Translations under genes and position numbers: made by a program
Notes under the pieces: model-generated
Databases searched by the model: none
The model's input: the letters and a program-made list of their open reading frames with translations, nothing else
Told to the model about the DNA's origin: nothing
NCBI RefSeq assembly: GCF_017599305.1
Contig: NZ_JAGFWR010000039.1
Location: forward strand, 1-35,116
Length of the DNA: 35,116 nucleotides
Source of the DNA: Micromonospora antibiotica
Lineage (GTDB): Bacteria > Actinomycetota > Actinomycetes > Mycobacteriales > Micromonosporaceae
Direction: 5' to 3'
Shown here: positions 23,864 through 32,441 of the stretch, in pieces
Numbering within the stretch: position 1 is the first letter of the stretch
Layout of the letters: the number at the start of each line of letters is the position of its first letter

Positions 23864-24772
23864 CTATTCCTCCGTGCGGGGGGTGTTCCGGGCGGGGCCC
23901 CGACGGCGGGGCACGACCAGCGGCAGGCGGGTGTCGGGGTGCGGCACGACCTCGATGTCGTGCCGGTAGACCTCACTGAGCAGGGGCGCGGTCAGCACCG
24001 TGTCGGGGGGGCCGGCGGCGCGTACCCGCCCGTCGGCGAGCAGGGTGATCCGGTCCGCGTACGCCCCGGCCAGGGCGAGGTCGTGCAGCACGACCACCAC
24101 CGCGTCGCCGGCGTCGGCGCGGTCCCGGGCGATCCGCATGACGAGCTCCTGGTGGTGCAGGTCGAGGGCGGCGGTCGGTTCGTCGAGCAGGAGCACCCCG
24201 GCCTGCTGGGCCAGCACCCGGGCCAGGGCGGCACGGGCCTGCTCGCCCCCGGACAACGACGGGAAGGGGCGGGCGGCGAACCGGATCACGTCACAGCGTC
24301 GCATGGTCTCGGCGACGACCGCATCGTCGTGGGCCTCTTCCGGACGGCCGGCCCAGGGTGCCCGGCCCATCCGGACCACCTCGACCACCGCGAACGGAAA
24401 GCTCAGGGTGCTGCGCTGGGTCAGCACCGCCCGGCGCATCGCCAACTCCACGGCCGACCATTCGGCCAGCGGACGACCGTCCACCTCGACGGTCCCGGCG
24501 GCGAGCGGCAGGTCACCGCTGACGGCGGCCAGCAGGGTGGACTTGCCGGCGCCGTTCGGGCCGACCAGGGCGTGCAGTTCACCGGCGCGGATGGACAGGT
24601 CGACCTGGTCGAGCACCGGTCGGCCGGCGCGCTCGACCCGGACCCCGGTGACCTGGACCCGGATGCCGCCCGGTGTCGCCGGCGCAGGCGGCCGGGGGGT
24701 CGACCGGCGGCCGGTCAGCCGCAGCCGGACCCGTCGGCGGCGGTCCCGTACCCGGGGGCCGTCCCCGCTCAT
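23864..24772 (-). CDS. hmuV: Heme ABC transporter ATP-binding protein HmuV
   Basis: 302 residues. Walker A GPNGAGKS (71-78), the Q-loop area LTQRSTLSFPF, signature LSGGEQARAALARVL, Walker B VLLLDEPTAALDL and switch His in VVVLHDLALA are all present, in the FepC/HmuV subgroup. The first 35 residues are an unusually Arg/Pro-rich extension. If that start is wrong, GTG/ATG options lie near residue 40, but the ATGA overlap with hmuU supports this one. It powers import through HmuU. Confidence 0.94.
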   Translation of the reverse strand: MSGDGPRVRDRRRRVRLRLTGRRSTPRPPAPATPGGIRVQVTGVRVERAGRPVLDQVDLSIRAGELHALVGPNGAGKSTLLAAVSGDLPLAAGTVEVDGRPLAEWSAVELAMRRAVLTQRSTLSFPFAVVEVVRMGRAPWAGRPEEAHDDAVVAETMRRCDVIRFAARPFPSLSGGEQARAALARVLAQQAGVLLLDEPTAALDLHHQELVMRIARDRADAGDAVVVVLHDLALAGAYADRITLLADGRVRAAGPPDTVLTAPLLSEVYRHDIEVVPHPDTRLPLVVPRRRGPARNTPRTEE

Positions 24773-25866
24773 GCCCAGCCTCCCGCGCGGTCGCGGGTGC
24801 GGCGCAGCAGCCAGAAGAAGGCGGGGCCGCCGACGATCGCGGACAGCACCCCCAACGGCAGTTCCTGGTAGTCGACGAGGGTCCGGGCGGCGAGGTCGGC
24901 GACGATGACGACGATCGCGCCGCCGAGGGCGCTGGCCGGCAGCAGCAGCCGGTGCCCGGGGCCGGCGACCATCCGGACCAGGTGCGGCACGACCAGGCCG
25001 ACGAAGCTGATGATGCCGGTGAAGGCGACCGCCGCCGCGCCGAGCAGTGCGGTGACCACGATCATCCGGACCCGTAGCCGTTCCACGTCGACCCCGAGGT
25101 GGCGGGCGGACCGTTCACCCAGGGCGAGCAGGTCGAGCCGGCGGGCGTCGGCGAGGGTGGCGAGCAGCCCGACCGCGAGGCAGGGCGTGGCCAGGGCGAC
25201 CGCCGACCAGTTCGCCTGGGCCAGGCTGCCGAGGTTCCAGAAGGCGATGGCCTGCACGCCCGACTCGTCGGCGACGAACATCAGCAGCCCGATGGCGGCA
25301 CCGGCGACGGCGTTGACCGCGACCCCGGTGAGTACCAGGGTGACCACCTCGGTCCGGCCGCCGGAGCGGGCCAGCAGGTAGACCAGCCAGGTGGTGGCGA
25401 GGCCACCGGCGAACGCGGCGGCGGGCACCGTCCAGCCACCGAGGACGGTGATACCGGTGACGATGGCCAGCGCCGCGCCGACCGCCGCGCCCGCCGAGAC
25501 GCCGATGACGCCCGGTTCGGCCAGCGGATTGCCGAACACCCCCTGCATCACCGCACCGGCACAGCCGAGCGCGGCGCCGACCACTGCGGCGAGGGCGACC
25601 CGGGGGAAGCGGACGAGCCACAGCGCGCTCTCGCCGTGCGGGGCGGCGGGCCGGGCGCCGAGGTCCAGGCCGAGGCGGTGCAGCACCGAGCCGAGCACCT
25701 CGGCCGGGGAGACGGCCACCTGCCCCCGGCCGGCGGCGATCAGGGCGACCAGCAGCAGCCCGGCGGTGAGCCCGGCGAGCAGGACCGGTCCGCGCCGGCC
25801 CCGACGGCGGCGGTCGCGGCCGGCTGCGGTCTCCCCGGTGGCCGGTCGGATGTCGGTGGCGGTCAC
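24769..25866 (-). CDS. hmuU: Heme ABC transporter permease HmuU
   Basis: 365 residues of the FecCD/BtuC family with about ten hydrophobic segments. Family landmarks include WLVRFPRVALAAVVGAALGC, GAVMQGVFGNPLAEPGVIG, the cytoplasmic coupling segment LGERSARHLGVDVERLR and FVGLVVPHLVRM. A basic cytoplasmic N-terminus (RRRRGRRG) precedes helix 1. The GTG start overlaps the hmuT stop (GTGA), and its stop overlaps the hmuV start (ATGA). Confidence 0.95.
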   Translation of the reverse strand: MTATDIRPATGETAAGRDRRRRGRRGPVLLAGLTAGLLLVALIAAGRGQVAVSPAEVLGSVLHRLGLDLGARPAAPHGESALWLVRFPRVALAAVVGAALGCAGAVMQGVFGNPLAEPGVIGVSAGAAVGAALAIVTGITVLGGWTVPAAAFAGGLATTWLVYLLARSGGRTEVVTLVLTGVAVNAVAGAAIGLLMFVADESGVQAIAFWNLGSLAQANWSAVALATPCLAVGLLATLADARRLDLLALGERSARHLGVDVERLRVRMIVVTALLGAAAVAFTGIISFVGLVVPHLVRMVAGPGHRLLLPASALGGAIVVIVADLAARTLVDYQELPLGVLSAIVGGPAFFWLLRRTRDRAGGWA

Positions 25867-26879
25867 CGGGGGGTCCGGCAGTGCAGCGCGTCGGCCAGGG
25901 CCCGCACCACCCGCCCGGATCGGGTGCCGAAGGTGAGCAGGACGCCGTCGTCCATGTCGACGACCCGGCGGGCGGCCCCGGCCGGGGTCTGCCCCACCCC
26001 GGGGAGCTTGAGCAGGCCGTCGACGCCGCCGACGGACTTCAGCCCACCGCTCATCACCAGCAGCACGTCCGGGGCCGCGTTGATCAGTCCCTCGCTGGTC
26101 AGTGGGCGGAACTTCGCCAGGCCGATCGCGGTGCCGGCGTCCGCTCCCCCGGCCGCCTCGATCATCGCGTCGGAGCCGGCGCCCCGCCCACCGATCAGGT
26201 AGACCCCGGCGGTGCCGCGCAGATAGAGGAAGGCGACGCGGGGGGCCGGGCCGTCGGGCACTGCGGCGCGGGCGGCGGCGATCTCGGCCTCGATCCGGGT
26301 GACCAGCCGGTCGCCGGCCGCGCCGACGCCGAGCGCCGCCGCGATGGCCCGCACGTGCGCGGGGACGGCGTCGAGGCTCTGCTCGGCGGCGACCAGGACC
26401 ACCGGGATGCCGGCGGCGCGCAGCTGCCGCAGCGTCTCGGGTGGACCGATGCTGTCGTCGGCGAGGATCACCGTCGGGGCGAGGGCGAGCACCGCCTCGG
26501 CGGACAGGTCGTGTCCGGCCGGGGTGACCACCGGCAGGTGCGCGGCGGCGGGGAAGGTGGTGGAGGTGTCCCGGCCGACGACGTTGCCGCCGAGCCCGAG
26601 GCTGAACACGATCTCGGCGATCGAGCCGTAGAGGTTGACCGGCAGGATGCGGGTGGCATCGGTGACCGTGCTGGCGACGCCGTCGGTGGAGCTGACTGTC
26701 ACCGGCAGGGCCGGGGTCGGCGGCGGGACCAGCGGGGTGACGTCGGTGTCGGGCAGCGTGGCGGTGACCGGGCCGCAGGACGTCGGTGCGGTCGGCTGCG
26801 CCTGCGCCGTCGGGTCGGTGCAGGCGGTCAGGCCACCGACGATCAGCAGCAGGACGAGCGGCAGCGCGCGTCGGGTCAT
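25863..26879 (-). CDS. hmuT: Heme-binding lipoprotein HmuT
   Basis: 338 residues with a lipoprotein signal: MTRRALPLVLLLIVGGLTAC, lipidated Cys20. The class III solute-binding fold follows, with GHDLSAEAVLALAPTVIL and a long central helix. Corynebacterial HmuT binds heme through one His and one Tyr; His123 (TPAGHDLS) and Tyr227 (GVYLIGGRG) are in matching places and are my candidate ligands. It would receive heme from the surface proteins and pass it to HmuU. The ATG overlaps the stop of the upstream gene (ATGA). The open frame upstream is antisense noise. Confidence 0.95.
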   Translation of the reverse strand: MTRRALPLVLLLIVGGLTACTDPTAQAQPTAPTSCGPVTATLPDTDVTPLVPPPTPALPVTVSSTDGVASTVTDATRILPVNLYGSIAEIVFSLGLGGNVVGRDTSTTFPAAAHLPVVTPAGHDLSAEAVLALAPTVILADDSIGPPETLRQLRAAGIPVVLVAAEQSLDAVPAHVRAIAAALGVGAAGDRLVTRIEAEIAAARAAVPDGPAPRVAFLYLRGTAGVYLIGGRGAGSDAMIEAAGGADAGTAIGLAKFRPLTSEGLINAAPDVLLVMSGGLKSVGGVDGLLKLPGVGQTPAGAARRVVDMDDGVLLTFGTRSGRVVRALADALHCRTPR

Positions 26880-27709
26880 GACGTGGCCCGGCGACGACGG
26901 CGCAGGCCGGCGAGCAGCGCCACCCCGAGCACGGGTACGACCAGCACGGCGAGCCACCAGCGTCCGGTGTCGGAGGCGGCGCTGACCCGGGTCACCTGCG
27001 CCTGGTCGGTCTGCCCGACCCGGCCCCCCTGGTCGGTCCCGCCGCCGGCCCCGACGGGGACGCTCCCGTCGGCGGTCGCCACCGGGCCCGCGCCGGTGGG
27101 CGCGGCGGCCCCGCCGGTCGGTGCCGCCGCCGGTGGGGTGGTCCGACTGGTGCCGCCGCCGACGCCGGTGGTCGCCGGGGCGGCGGCGGTGGTACGCGCC
27201 GGAGTGGGCGCGGCGGCGAAGGTGATCGGCACCCGGACGTCCTGGGAACGGTCGGCGGTGCGGGTGTGGTCGGTCCGGGAGGCGACCACGCACCGGCGGA
27301 CGGTGCAGTCCACGTCGCCGATGCGGGTGGTCACGGTGAGGCTGACCCGGAACGAGCCTCCGGTGCCGTACGGCACGGCCAGGCCCTCCCCGTAGGAGGG
27401 TGGGTTGGAGGAGATCCAGTGCGAGGCGCCGGTGCTGCCGGTGGTGTCGGCTCCACCGCCGCAGGGGCTGGGGGCGACGCCGGCTCCGTTGTCCACGCAG
27501 AAGGCGACGTAGATGCCCTTGGTGACGTCGTATCCGCTGCCGGTGACGGTCACCGTGGCCCCGTTGCGGCCCACCCCGGCGCTCGGGGTGACGGTGAGGG
27601 CCTGCCCGGTGGCGCCCCGACCGGTGCCGGCGTGGGCCGACGTCGGCAGCAGGCCGACACCGACAGTGATCAGGGTGGCGGTCAGAACGGCGCGACGCAG
27701 TGCTCGCAT
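26876..27709 (-). CDS. Membrane-anchored neocarzinostatin-like domain protein, first gene of the heme operon
   Basis: 277 residues. Signal peptide (1-27, cut after SAHA), one domain at about 37-164, a low-complexity Thr/Ala/Gly/Pro linker, then a C-terminal helix WWLAVLVVPVLGVALLAGL and RRRRR tail. There is no LPXTG. The domain resembles neocarzinostatin apoprotein: it opens LTVTPSAGVGRNGATVTVTG, has a first Cys pair (71, 83) and a second, VDCTVRRC (135, 140), spaced as the two neocarzinostatin disulfides, and ends DVRVPITF. Start at 27709 behind GGGGAG. A role in holding or relaying heme outside the membrane is inferred from the operon. Confidence 0.85.
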   Translation of the reverse strand: MRALRRAVLTATLITVGVGLLPTSAHAGTGRGATGQALTVTPSAGVGRNGATVTVTGSGYDVTKGIYVAFCVDNGAGVAPSPCGGGADTTGSTGASHWISSNPPSYGEGLAVPYGTGGSFRVSLTVTTRIGDVDCTVRRCVVASRTDHTRTADRSQDVRVPITFAAAPTPARTTAAAPATTGVGGGTSRTTPPAAAPTGGAAAPTGAGPVATADGSVPVGAGGGTDQGGRVGQTDQAQVTRVSAASDTGRWWLAVLVVPVLGVALLAGLRRRRRATS

Positions 27710-27757
27710 CAGGCTCCCCACATGACTGATCGGGCCGGCTGACACACCGACCGTAGC

Positions 27758-27798
27758 TAAGGTTTGCCTAACCTAAGCGAGAGATCCGCAGTTCACAA
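27758..27798 (-). promoter_or_regulatory. Promoter and iron box of the hmu operon
   Basis: The 19-bp element at 27758-27776 closely fits the IdeR/DmdR iron box (TTAGGTTAGGCTAACCTAA) and covers a likely -10 TAGGTT (27770-27775), with TTGTGA (27793-27798) 17 bp upstream. Iron-loaded IdeR would block the operon. Confidence 0.85.
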
Positions 27799-27849
27799 GG
27801 GGTTCTTCGGGTCAAGATCTTCAACCCACCGCCCACTGTGCCGCAGTAG

Positions 27850-27885
27850 TTAGGTTTGCCTAACCTCAACCACTGTCCGTATTGG
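27850..27885 (+). promoter_or_regulatory. Promoter and iron box of the HtaA-hybrid gene
   Basis: A second iron box, TTAGGTTTGCCTAACCTCA (27850-27868), overlaps a possible -35 TTGCCT (27856-27861). TATTGG (27880-27885) is 18 bp further, 19 bp before the ATG. Confidence 0.8.
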
Positions 27886-27904
27886 GGACAACAGAGGGAG
27901 CAGC

Positions 27905-29413
27905 ATGGTCAGATCCAGCACCGGCACCGGTCGGTGGCGGTCGGCGCGGTGGGCGGCGGTCGCCCTGCTCGGCGCGTCGGCCGCACTCGTCGGGGTCAGC
28001 CCCGCCCAGGCCGCCGGGGCGGACATCCGCTCCGGCAGCCTGACCTGGGGTTTCAAGGCATCGTTCCGCGCCTACCTGAACACCGGCAACGGCAACCCGC
28101 CGATCGCCGCCAGCGAGGGCGCCAGCATCAACAGCGACGGCACCTTCACCTTCCCGGCGAAGGGCGGGACGCACGACGCCGGCACCGGGGCCATCGACGC
28201 CCGGTACGGCGGGAAGATCGTCTTCTCGTACCCGGCGCACTTCTTCACCATCTCGTTGGCCAACCCGACGGTCGTCGTGACCGGTGGCACCGCCGCCGTC
28301 ACTGCGGACGTCGACCTCACCACCACCGCGGCCGAGCCGGTCTCGGTCCGCCAGGCCACCATCGCCACCATCGCCGTCACCGACGGCAACCCCGGTGGCA
28401 GCGGCGGCACGGTGACCGCGACCGACCTGGCGGCGACGCTGACCGCCGAGGGCGCCTCGGCGTTCAACGGCTTCTACTCCGCCGGCTCCGCACTCGACCC
28501 GCTGTCGTTCACCTTCTCCACCGGTGGCGGCGGCGAACCGGCCGGCCCGGCGGTCGGCGTCACCCCGGCCACCGGGCTCGATCCGGCCGGGGCGACGATC
28601 ACGGTCACCGGCAGCGGTTTCGACCCGGAGGCCAACGGGGCGGCGGGGATCTACGTCTCCTTCGGCCGCAAGGTCGACGAGCACTGGACGAACGCCGGCG
28701 TCCTCCAGGTCACCAAGTGGGTCAACAAGTCCAACGAGCCGACCGAGGCCCGCGACCGGCTCAACGCCGACGGGACGTTCCGCACCACCCTGCCGATCAG
28801 CGCGGTCTACACCGACCGCACCGGCACGTCCGTCGACTGCACGAAGGTCCAGTGCTATGTGATCACCTTCGCCGCCCGGGGCGCGGCCGACCGGAGCCAG
28901 GACACCTTCACCCCGGTGACGTTCAGCCGTACCCCGGCCGGTGGCGGCGACGCCAGCCAGCAGATCACCACCACCGTCACCGGTGGTGCGCTGACCCTCG
29001 GCGTGACCGGTTCCTCGGTCACCCTGCCGGCGGTCAGCAACGGGCAGGTCACCACCGGGGCGCTGAACGCCGCCACCGTGGCCGACCTGCGCGGCACCAA
29101 CGCCGGCTGGAGCCTGGTCGGGCAGGTCGCCGACTTCGCCTCGGCCAGCGGCGGCACCATCGCCGCGGACAACCTCGGCTGGACGCCGAGCGCCACCGTC
29201 GGCATCGACGGCCTCGCCGGGACCCCCGGCGTGGTCACCCCGGGCGCACCCGCCGCGCCCGGTGCCGGCCTGGGCACGGCACGTGCGCTGTGCACCTCGG
29301 CCACCGGCGCGAGCAACGGCACCTTCACCTGTGGCGCCGAACTCCAACTCGGGGTTCCGGCGTCCGCCCCGGCGGGCGACTACAGCGCGGTGCTGACCCT
29401 CACCCTCTCCTGA
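27905..29413 (+). CDS. Secreted HtaA + neocarzinostatin-like + WxL-like hybrid protein
   Basis: 502 residues with a signal peptide (cut near AQA, 34-37). Residues 40-208 are an HtaA heme-binding domain: SLTWGFKASFRAYL offers Tyr57 and FSYPAHFFTISL offers His112, the kind of Tyr and His needed for heme binding in corynebacterial HtaA. Residues 216-340 form a neocarzinostatin-like domain (GVTPATGLDPAGATITVTGS; VDCTKVQC; TFTPVTF). Residues 355-502 resemble a WxL wall-binding domain: TVADLRGTNAGWSLVGQVAD with the Trp-Ser-Leu motif, then DNLGWTP. No C-terminal membrane helix or LPXTG, so the WxL-like part may hold it at the surface. GAGGGAGC precedes the ATG. Followed by a DUF916 gene, the usual WxL partner. 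Confidence 0.88.
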   Translation: MVRSSTGTGRWRSARWAAVALLGASAALVGVSPAQAAGADIRSGSLTWGFKASFRAYLNTGNGNPPIAASEGASINSDGTFTFPAKGGTHDAGTGAIDARYGGKIVFSYPAHFFTISLANPTVVVTGGTAAVTADVDLTTTAAEPVSVRQATIATIAVTDGNPGGSGGTVTATDLAATLTAEGASAFNGFYSAGSALDPLSFTFSTGGGGEPAGPAVGVTPATGLDPAGATITVTGSGFDPEANGAAGIYVSFGRKVDEHWTNAGVLQVTKWVNKSNEPTEARDRLNADGTFRTTLPISAVYTDRTGTSVDCTKVQCYVITFAARGAADRSQDTFTPVTFSRTPAGGGDASQQITTTVTGGALTLGVTGSSVTLPAVSNGQVTTGALNAATVADLRGTNAGWSLVGQVADFASASGGTIAADNLGWTPSATVGIDGLAGTPGVVTPGAPAAPGAGLGTARALCTSATGASNGTFTCGAELQLGVPASAPAGDYSAVLTLTLS

Positions 29414-29484
29414 TTCGGCAACACCCCGGTGGGACGGGCTCGCCACCCGCCCCACCGGGCCCGATCACCCTTGCGGAGCCCGGC

Positions 29485-30687
29485 ATGTCCCTGCGTACCA
29501 CCCTGATCCGGGCGAGCGCCGTGCTCGCCGCCGCGCTGCTCGTGGCGACGGCACCGCCCGCACCGGCCCCCGCCGCGCCCGCCCCGTCGCCCGGCCCGGC
29601 AGCCGGGGCCGGGGAGACCGGCGCGGCGCGCTGGGCCGTCCAACCGTCCAGCGCCAAGGGCCCGACCGGGCGCAACTACTTCATCTACGACCTGGCCCCG
29701 GGCAGCACCCTGACCGACCACGTCGGCATCACCAACCTCGGCGACCGCCCGGTCACCTTCGACGTGTACGGCACCGACGCCTACACCTCCACCGACGGCG
29801 CGTTCGCCCTGCTGCCGGCGGACCGGCCGGCCACCGACGTGGGCTCCTGGATCAGGGTCGACCGGCGCGAATGGACGATTCCGGCGGGCAAGCGGGTCGA
29901 CATCCCGTTCCGGCTCACCGTGCCGGCCAACGCCACCCCGGGCGACCACACCGGCGGGGTGATCGGTGCCGTCGCCCGGGTCCGGACCACCGCCGACGGG
30001 CAGCGGGTGCTGGTCGACCAGCGCCTGGCCGCCCGGGTCTACCTGCGGGTCAACGGCCCGGTCCGGCCGGCCGTCACCGTCGAGGCGGTCGACGTCTCCT
30101 ACGCCAACCCGGTCAACCCGTTCGCCGGTGGCGACCTGGTGGTCCGCTACCGGCTGCGCAACGACGGCAACGTCCGGATCGGCGGCAGCGCCACGGTGAC
30201 CGTACGCGCGCCGTTCGGCCGGGAACAGGCCCGCACCTCCCCCACCGACCTGCCGGAACTGCTGCCCGGGGCCACCTTCACCGTCACCGAGCGCATCACC
30301 GGCGTACCCCCGCTGCTGCGGCTGACCGCCGAGGTCGACATCGCGGCCACCAGCACGGACACCGCGCTGCCGCCGGTGGTCCGTACCGCCGGGGTGTGGG
30401 CTGCGCCGTGGCTGCTGCTGGCCCTGCTCGCCGGGGCGGCCGGCTGGGCCGGGCTGCGGTGGTGGCGACGGAAGGCCGCTGCCGCCGGTCGACCGTCCAC
30501 CCCGGACCCCGCCCCCGGTCAGCAGGACCCTGCCGCCACCCCGCGACCGGCCGCGACCGCCTCCGCCGCGACCGACGCTGCCGCCGCCGGGCCGACCCCG
30601 GCTGCCGCGACCGGGCCGACTCCGGCTGCCGCCGCCGGGTCGACCCCGGGTGTCGACGCGCGGCCCGACACCCCGCCCGCCCGATGA
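29485..30687 (+). CDS. DUF916 (WxL-interacting) membrane protein
   Basis: 400 residues. Signal peptide, then a DUF916 domain at 48-165 (NYFIYDLAPGSTLTDHVGIT, NLGDRPVTFDVYGTDAY, IPFRLTVPANATPGDH) as in the WxL-interacting proteins of lactobacilli and enterococci. A second Ig-like domain follows (195-290), a transmembrane helix (306-325), WWRRK, and a cytoplasmic tail of Ala/Pro/Thr-rich repeats (GPTPAAA units, 360-390). In Firmicutes these proteins bind WxL proteins and peptidoglycan. Here it sits 71 bp behind the HtaA-WxL hybrid and overlaps the next gene by ATGA, so it probably anchors the hybrid (inferred). The intracellular low-complexity tail is unusual. Confidence 0.88.
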   Translation: MSLRTTLIRASAVLAAALLVATAPPAPAPAAPAPSPGPAAGAGETGAARWAVQPSSAKGPTGRNYFIYDLAPGSTLTDHVGITNLGDRPVTFDVYGTDAYTSTDGAFALLPADRPATDVGSWIRVDRREWTIPAGKRVDIPFRLTVPANATPGDHTGGVIGAVARVRTTADGQRVLVDQRLAARVYLRVNGPVRPAVTVEAVDVSYANPVNPFAGGDLVVRYRLRNDGNVRIGGSATVTVRAPFGREQARTSPTDLPELLPGATFTVTERITGVPPLLRLTAEVDIAATSTDTALPPVVRTAGVWAAPWLLLALLAGAAGWAGLRWWRRKAAAAGRPSTPDPAPGQQDPAATPRPAATASAATDAAAAGPTPAAATGPTPAAAAGSTPGVDARPDTPPAR

Positions 30688-31547
30688 CCGGGCCGCTGCG
30701 TGCCGTCGCCCTGCTGGCCGTGGCCGCCGCGCTGGCTCCGGCCCCCGGGACACCCGCCCCGGCCGGCACCCCGGCGGGCGGCGGTCCCGGCGTCACCGTG
30801 CCGGCAGGGATGCTGCGGGTCGGGCAGCGGATGCTGGTCGGCCTCGACGGCTGGCCGGCCGGCACAGTGCAGGCCGAGGTGTGCGGCAACGCGGCCCGGC
30901 GCGGTGCGCTCGACTGCGCGACCGGGGCCGCCACCCACGGGCAGGTGCCGCCGTCCGGCCGGGCCACCCTGCCGGTGCTGTTGGTCGCCCCGCCGGTGGC
31001 CTGCCCGTGCGTGCTGCGGGTCCGGACGCCGACGGGCACGGCCACCGCCGTCGCCGACCTGACGTTGGCCGGGGTGACCGCCCCGGCCGCCGCGCCCATC
31101 GCCCCGCCCGAGCTGACCCTGGTGGCGTTGCGTGCCGTCGACCGGTCCGGGCCGCGCGGCTGGTTCGGCCTGCCGGGCGAACTCGCGGTCCGGATCACCC
31201 TGCACAACACCGGCCCGCAGGAGATCACCGACCCGGCGTTCGCACTGACCGTCGGGCCACCCGGCCGGGCCCGGACCATCGTGGCCGCCCCGGCGCTGGG
31301 CACCATCGCCGCCGGGCAGACCCGGGAATACCACGTCCCGGTGCCCACCGACGCGGCCCCGTTCGGCCGGTACGAGGTGGACGGCCGGATCGCGGTGCCC
31401 GGTCGGCCGCTCGCGTTCACCGTGGCGGCTACCCGGTGGCCCTGGGGTCTCCCGGTCGCCGCCGCCGTCCTCACGGTCGTGCTGCTGCTCGCCCGGCCGG
31501 CACGACACCGGGCGCCCTCCGGCGAGCGGCGGCTAGCGCGGGCCTGA
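30684..31547 (+). CDS. Small membrane-anchored protein with neocarzinostatin-like and CARDB-like domains
   Basis: 287 residues: signal peptide (1-24), an Ig/neocarzinostatin-like domain (36-131) and a second beta domain resembling CARDB (142-250, LAVRITLHNTGPQEITDPAF). A transmembrane helix (254-270) and basic tail end the protein. In the first domain the early Cys pair (67, 78) is kept but the second is compressed to ACPC (107, 109). It begins inside the stop of the DUF916 gene (ATGA), so it is co-translated with it. Its function is unknown. The set of three suggests one surface complex. Its 3' end overlaps the convergent oxidoreductase gene by 15 bp. Confidence 0.8.
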   Translation: MTGPLRAVALLAVAAALAPAPGTPAPAGTPAGGGPGVTVPAGMLRVGQRMLVGLDGWPAGTVQAEVCGNAARRGALDCATGAATHGQVPPSGRATLPVLLVAPPVACPCVLRVRTPTGTATAVADLTLAGVTAPAAAPIAPPELTLVALRAVDRSGPRGWFGLPGELAVRITLHNTGPQEITDPAFALTVGPPGRARTIVAAPALGTIAAGQTREYHVPVPTDAAPFGRYEVDGRIAVPGRPLAFTVAATRWPWGLPVAAAVLTVVLLLARPARHRAPSGERRLARA

Positions 31548-32441
31548 CCCGCTCGTACGCTGCACCCGGGGCAGGATCTCGCCGGCGAGCCACTCCAACG
31601 CCGCACCCAGCAGGCGACCGTCGATCGGCATCCACAGCGAGCACATCGACACGCCCGCGTCGGCGAGGCGACCCAGGTCCTCGACGATCGCCTCGGTGCT
31701 GGCGTCGGTGCCGCCGATCAGCCGGCCCGGCGCGGGCCGGACCGCCGGCATGCCCGGCGGTACCAGGAACCCGACCGTGCTGATCTCGATCGTCGCCGGG
31801 TCACGTCCCGTGCCGTCGGCCAGTTCCTCGATCCGACGCCGGACGTAGCGGGCCTCCTCGTGGTCGAGGCCGGAACCGTGCCAGCCCTCCCCGAACCGCA
31901 GTGCCCGCCGGATCGCCGCGTCGCTGTGCCCACCCACCCAGACCGGTGGCCCGCCGGACCGGTACGGGGGAACACCGGTGCGGGTGTCGCGCAGGCCGGC
32001 GAACCTGTCGTCCAGGTCTGCGGTGGTGCCGGCCCACAGCGCCTTCATGACCGCCAGGCTCTCGTCGGTCCGCCGGCCACGTAGCCGCAGCGGCACCCCC
32101 AGCGCGGCGAACTCCTGCGGGTTCCATCCGGTGCCGACGGCGACCGCCAGCCGCCCCGCCGACACGACGTCCAGCGTCGCGAGCTGATTGGCCAGCACCA
32201 CAGGTTGGTAATAGGGCAGGACCAGCACGCTCGTCGCGATCCCCAGACGGGTCGTCGCCCCGGCGACCGCCGCCAGCAGGACCACCGGGTCGAAGCCGGC
32301 GCCGTGCGGGTTCTCCAGCACGTGGTTGGCCATCAGGACGTAGTCCAGGCCGATCCGCTCGGCGTCCCGTGCCGCCCGGAGCACGGCGGCACCCGCGTCG
32401 CCCGGCCACGCCTGCGGTTCGAGGGAGAGTCCGAATCTCAT
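31533..32441 (-). CDS. LLM-class (probable F420-dependent) oxidoreductase
   Basis: 302 residues of the luciferase-like monooxygenase fold: MRFGLSLEPQAW at strand 1, DYVLMANHV, RLGIATSVLVLPYYQPVVLA, LDVVSAGRLAVAVGTGWNPQEFAALG and VWVGGHSDAAIRRAL. This pattern is typical of actinobacterial F420-dependent members, but the cofactor (F420 or FMN) cannot be proved by eye. The ATG overlaps the MerR stop (ATGA), so it is coupled to the regulator and is likely its main target. Substrate unknown. Confidence 0.9.
   Translation of the reverse strand: MRFGLSLEPQAWPGDAGAAVLRAARDAERIGLDYVLMANHVLENPHGAGFDPVVLLAAVAGATTRLGIATSVLVLPYYQPVVLANQLATLDVVSAGRLAVAVGTGWNPQEFAALGVPLRLRGRRTDESLAVMKALWAGTTADLDDRFAGLRDTRTGVPPYRSGGPPVWVGGHSDAAIRRALRFGEGWHGSGLDHEEARYVRRRIEELADGTGRDPATIEISTVGFLVPPGMPAVRPAPGRLIGGTDASTEAIVEDLGRLADAGVSMCSLWMPIDGRLLGAALEWLAGEILPRVQRTSGSGPR

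Noticed and set aside
27856..30687. Reading the HtaA hybrid and DUF916 genes as one 943-codon protein
   Set aside because: The long frame is out of frame with the HtaA hybrid. Each gene has its own signal peptide, start and ribosome site.
26876..31547. Sortase (LPXTG) anchoring of the heme-locus surface proteins
   Set aside because: No LPXTG-like motif precedes any C-terminal helix, and the HtaA hybrid lacks a C-terminal helix altogether.
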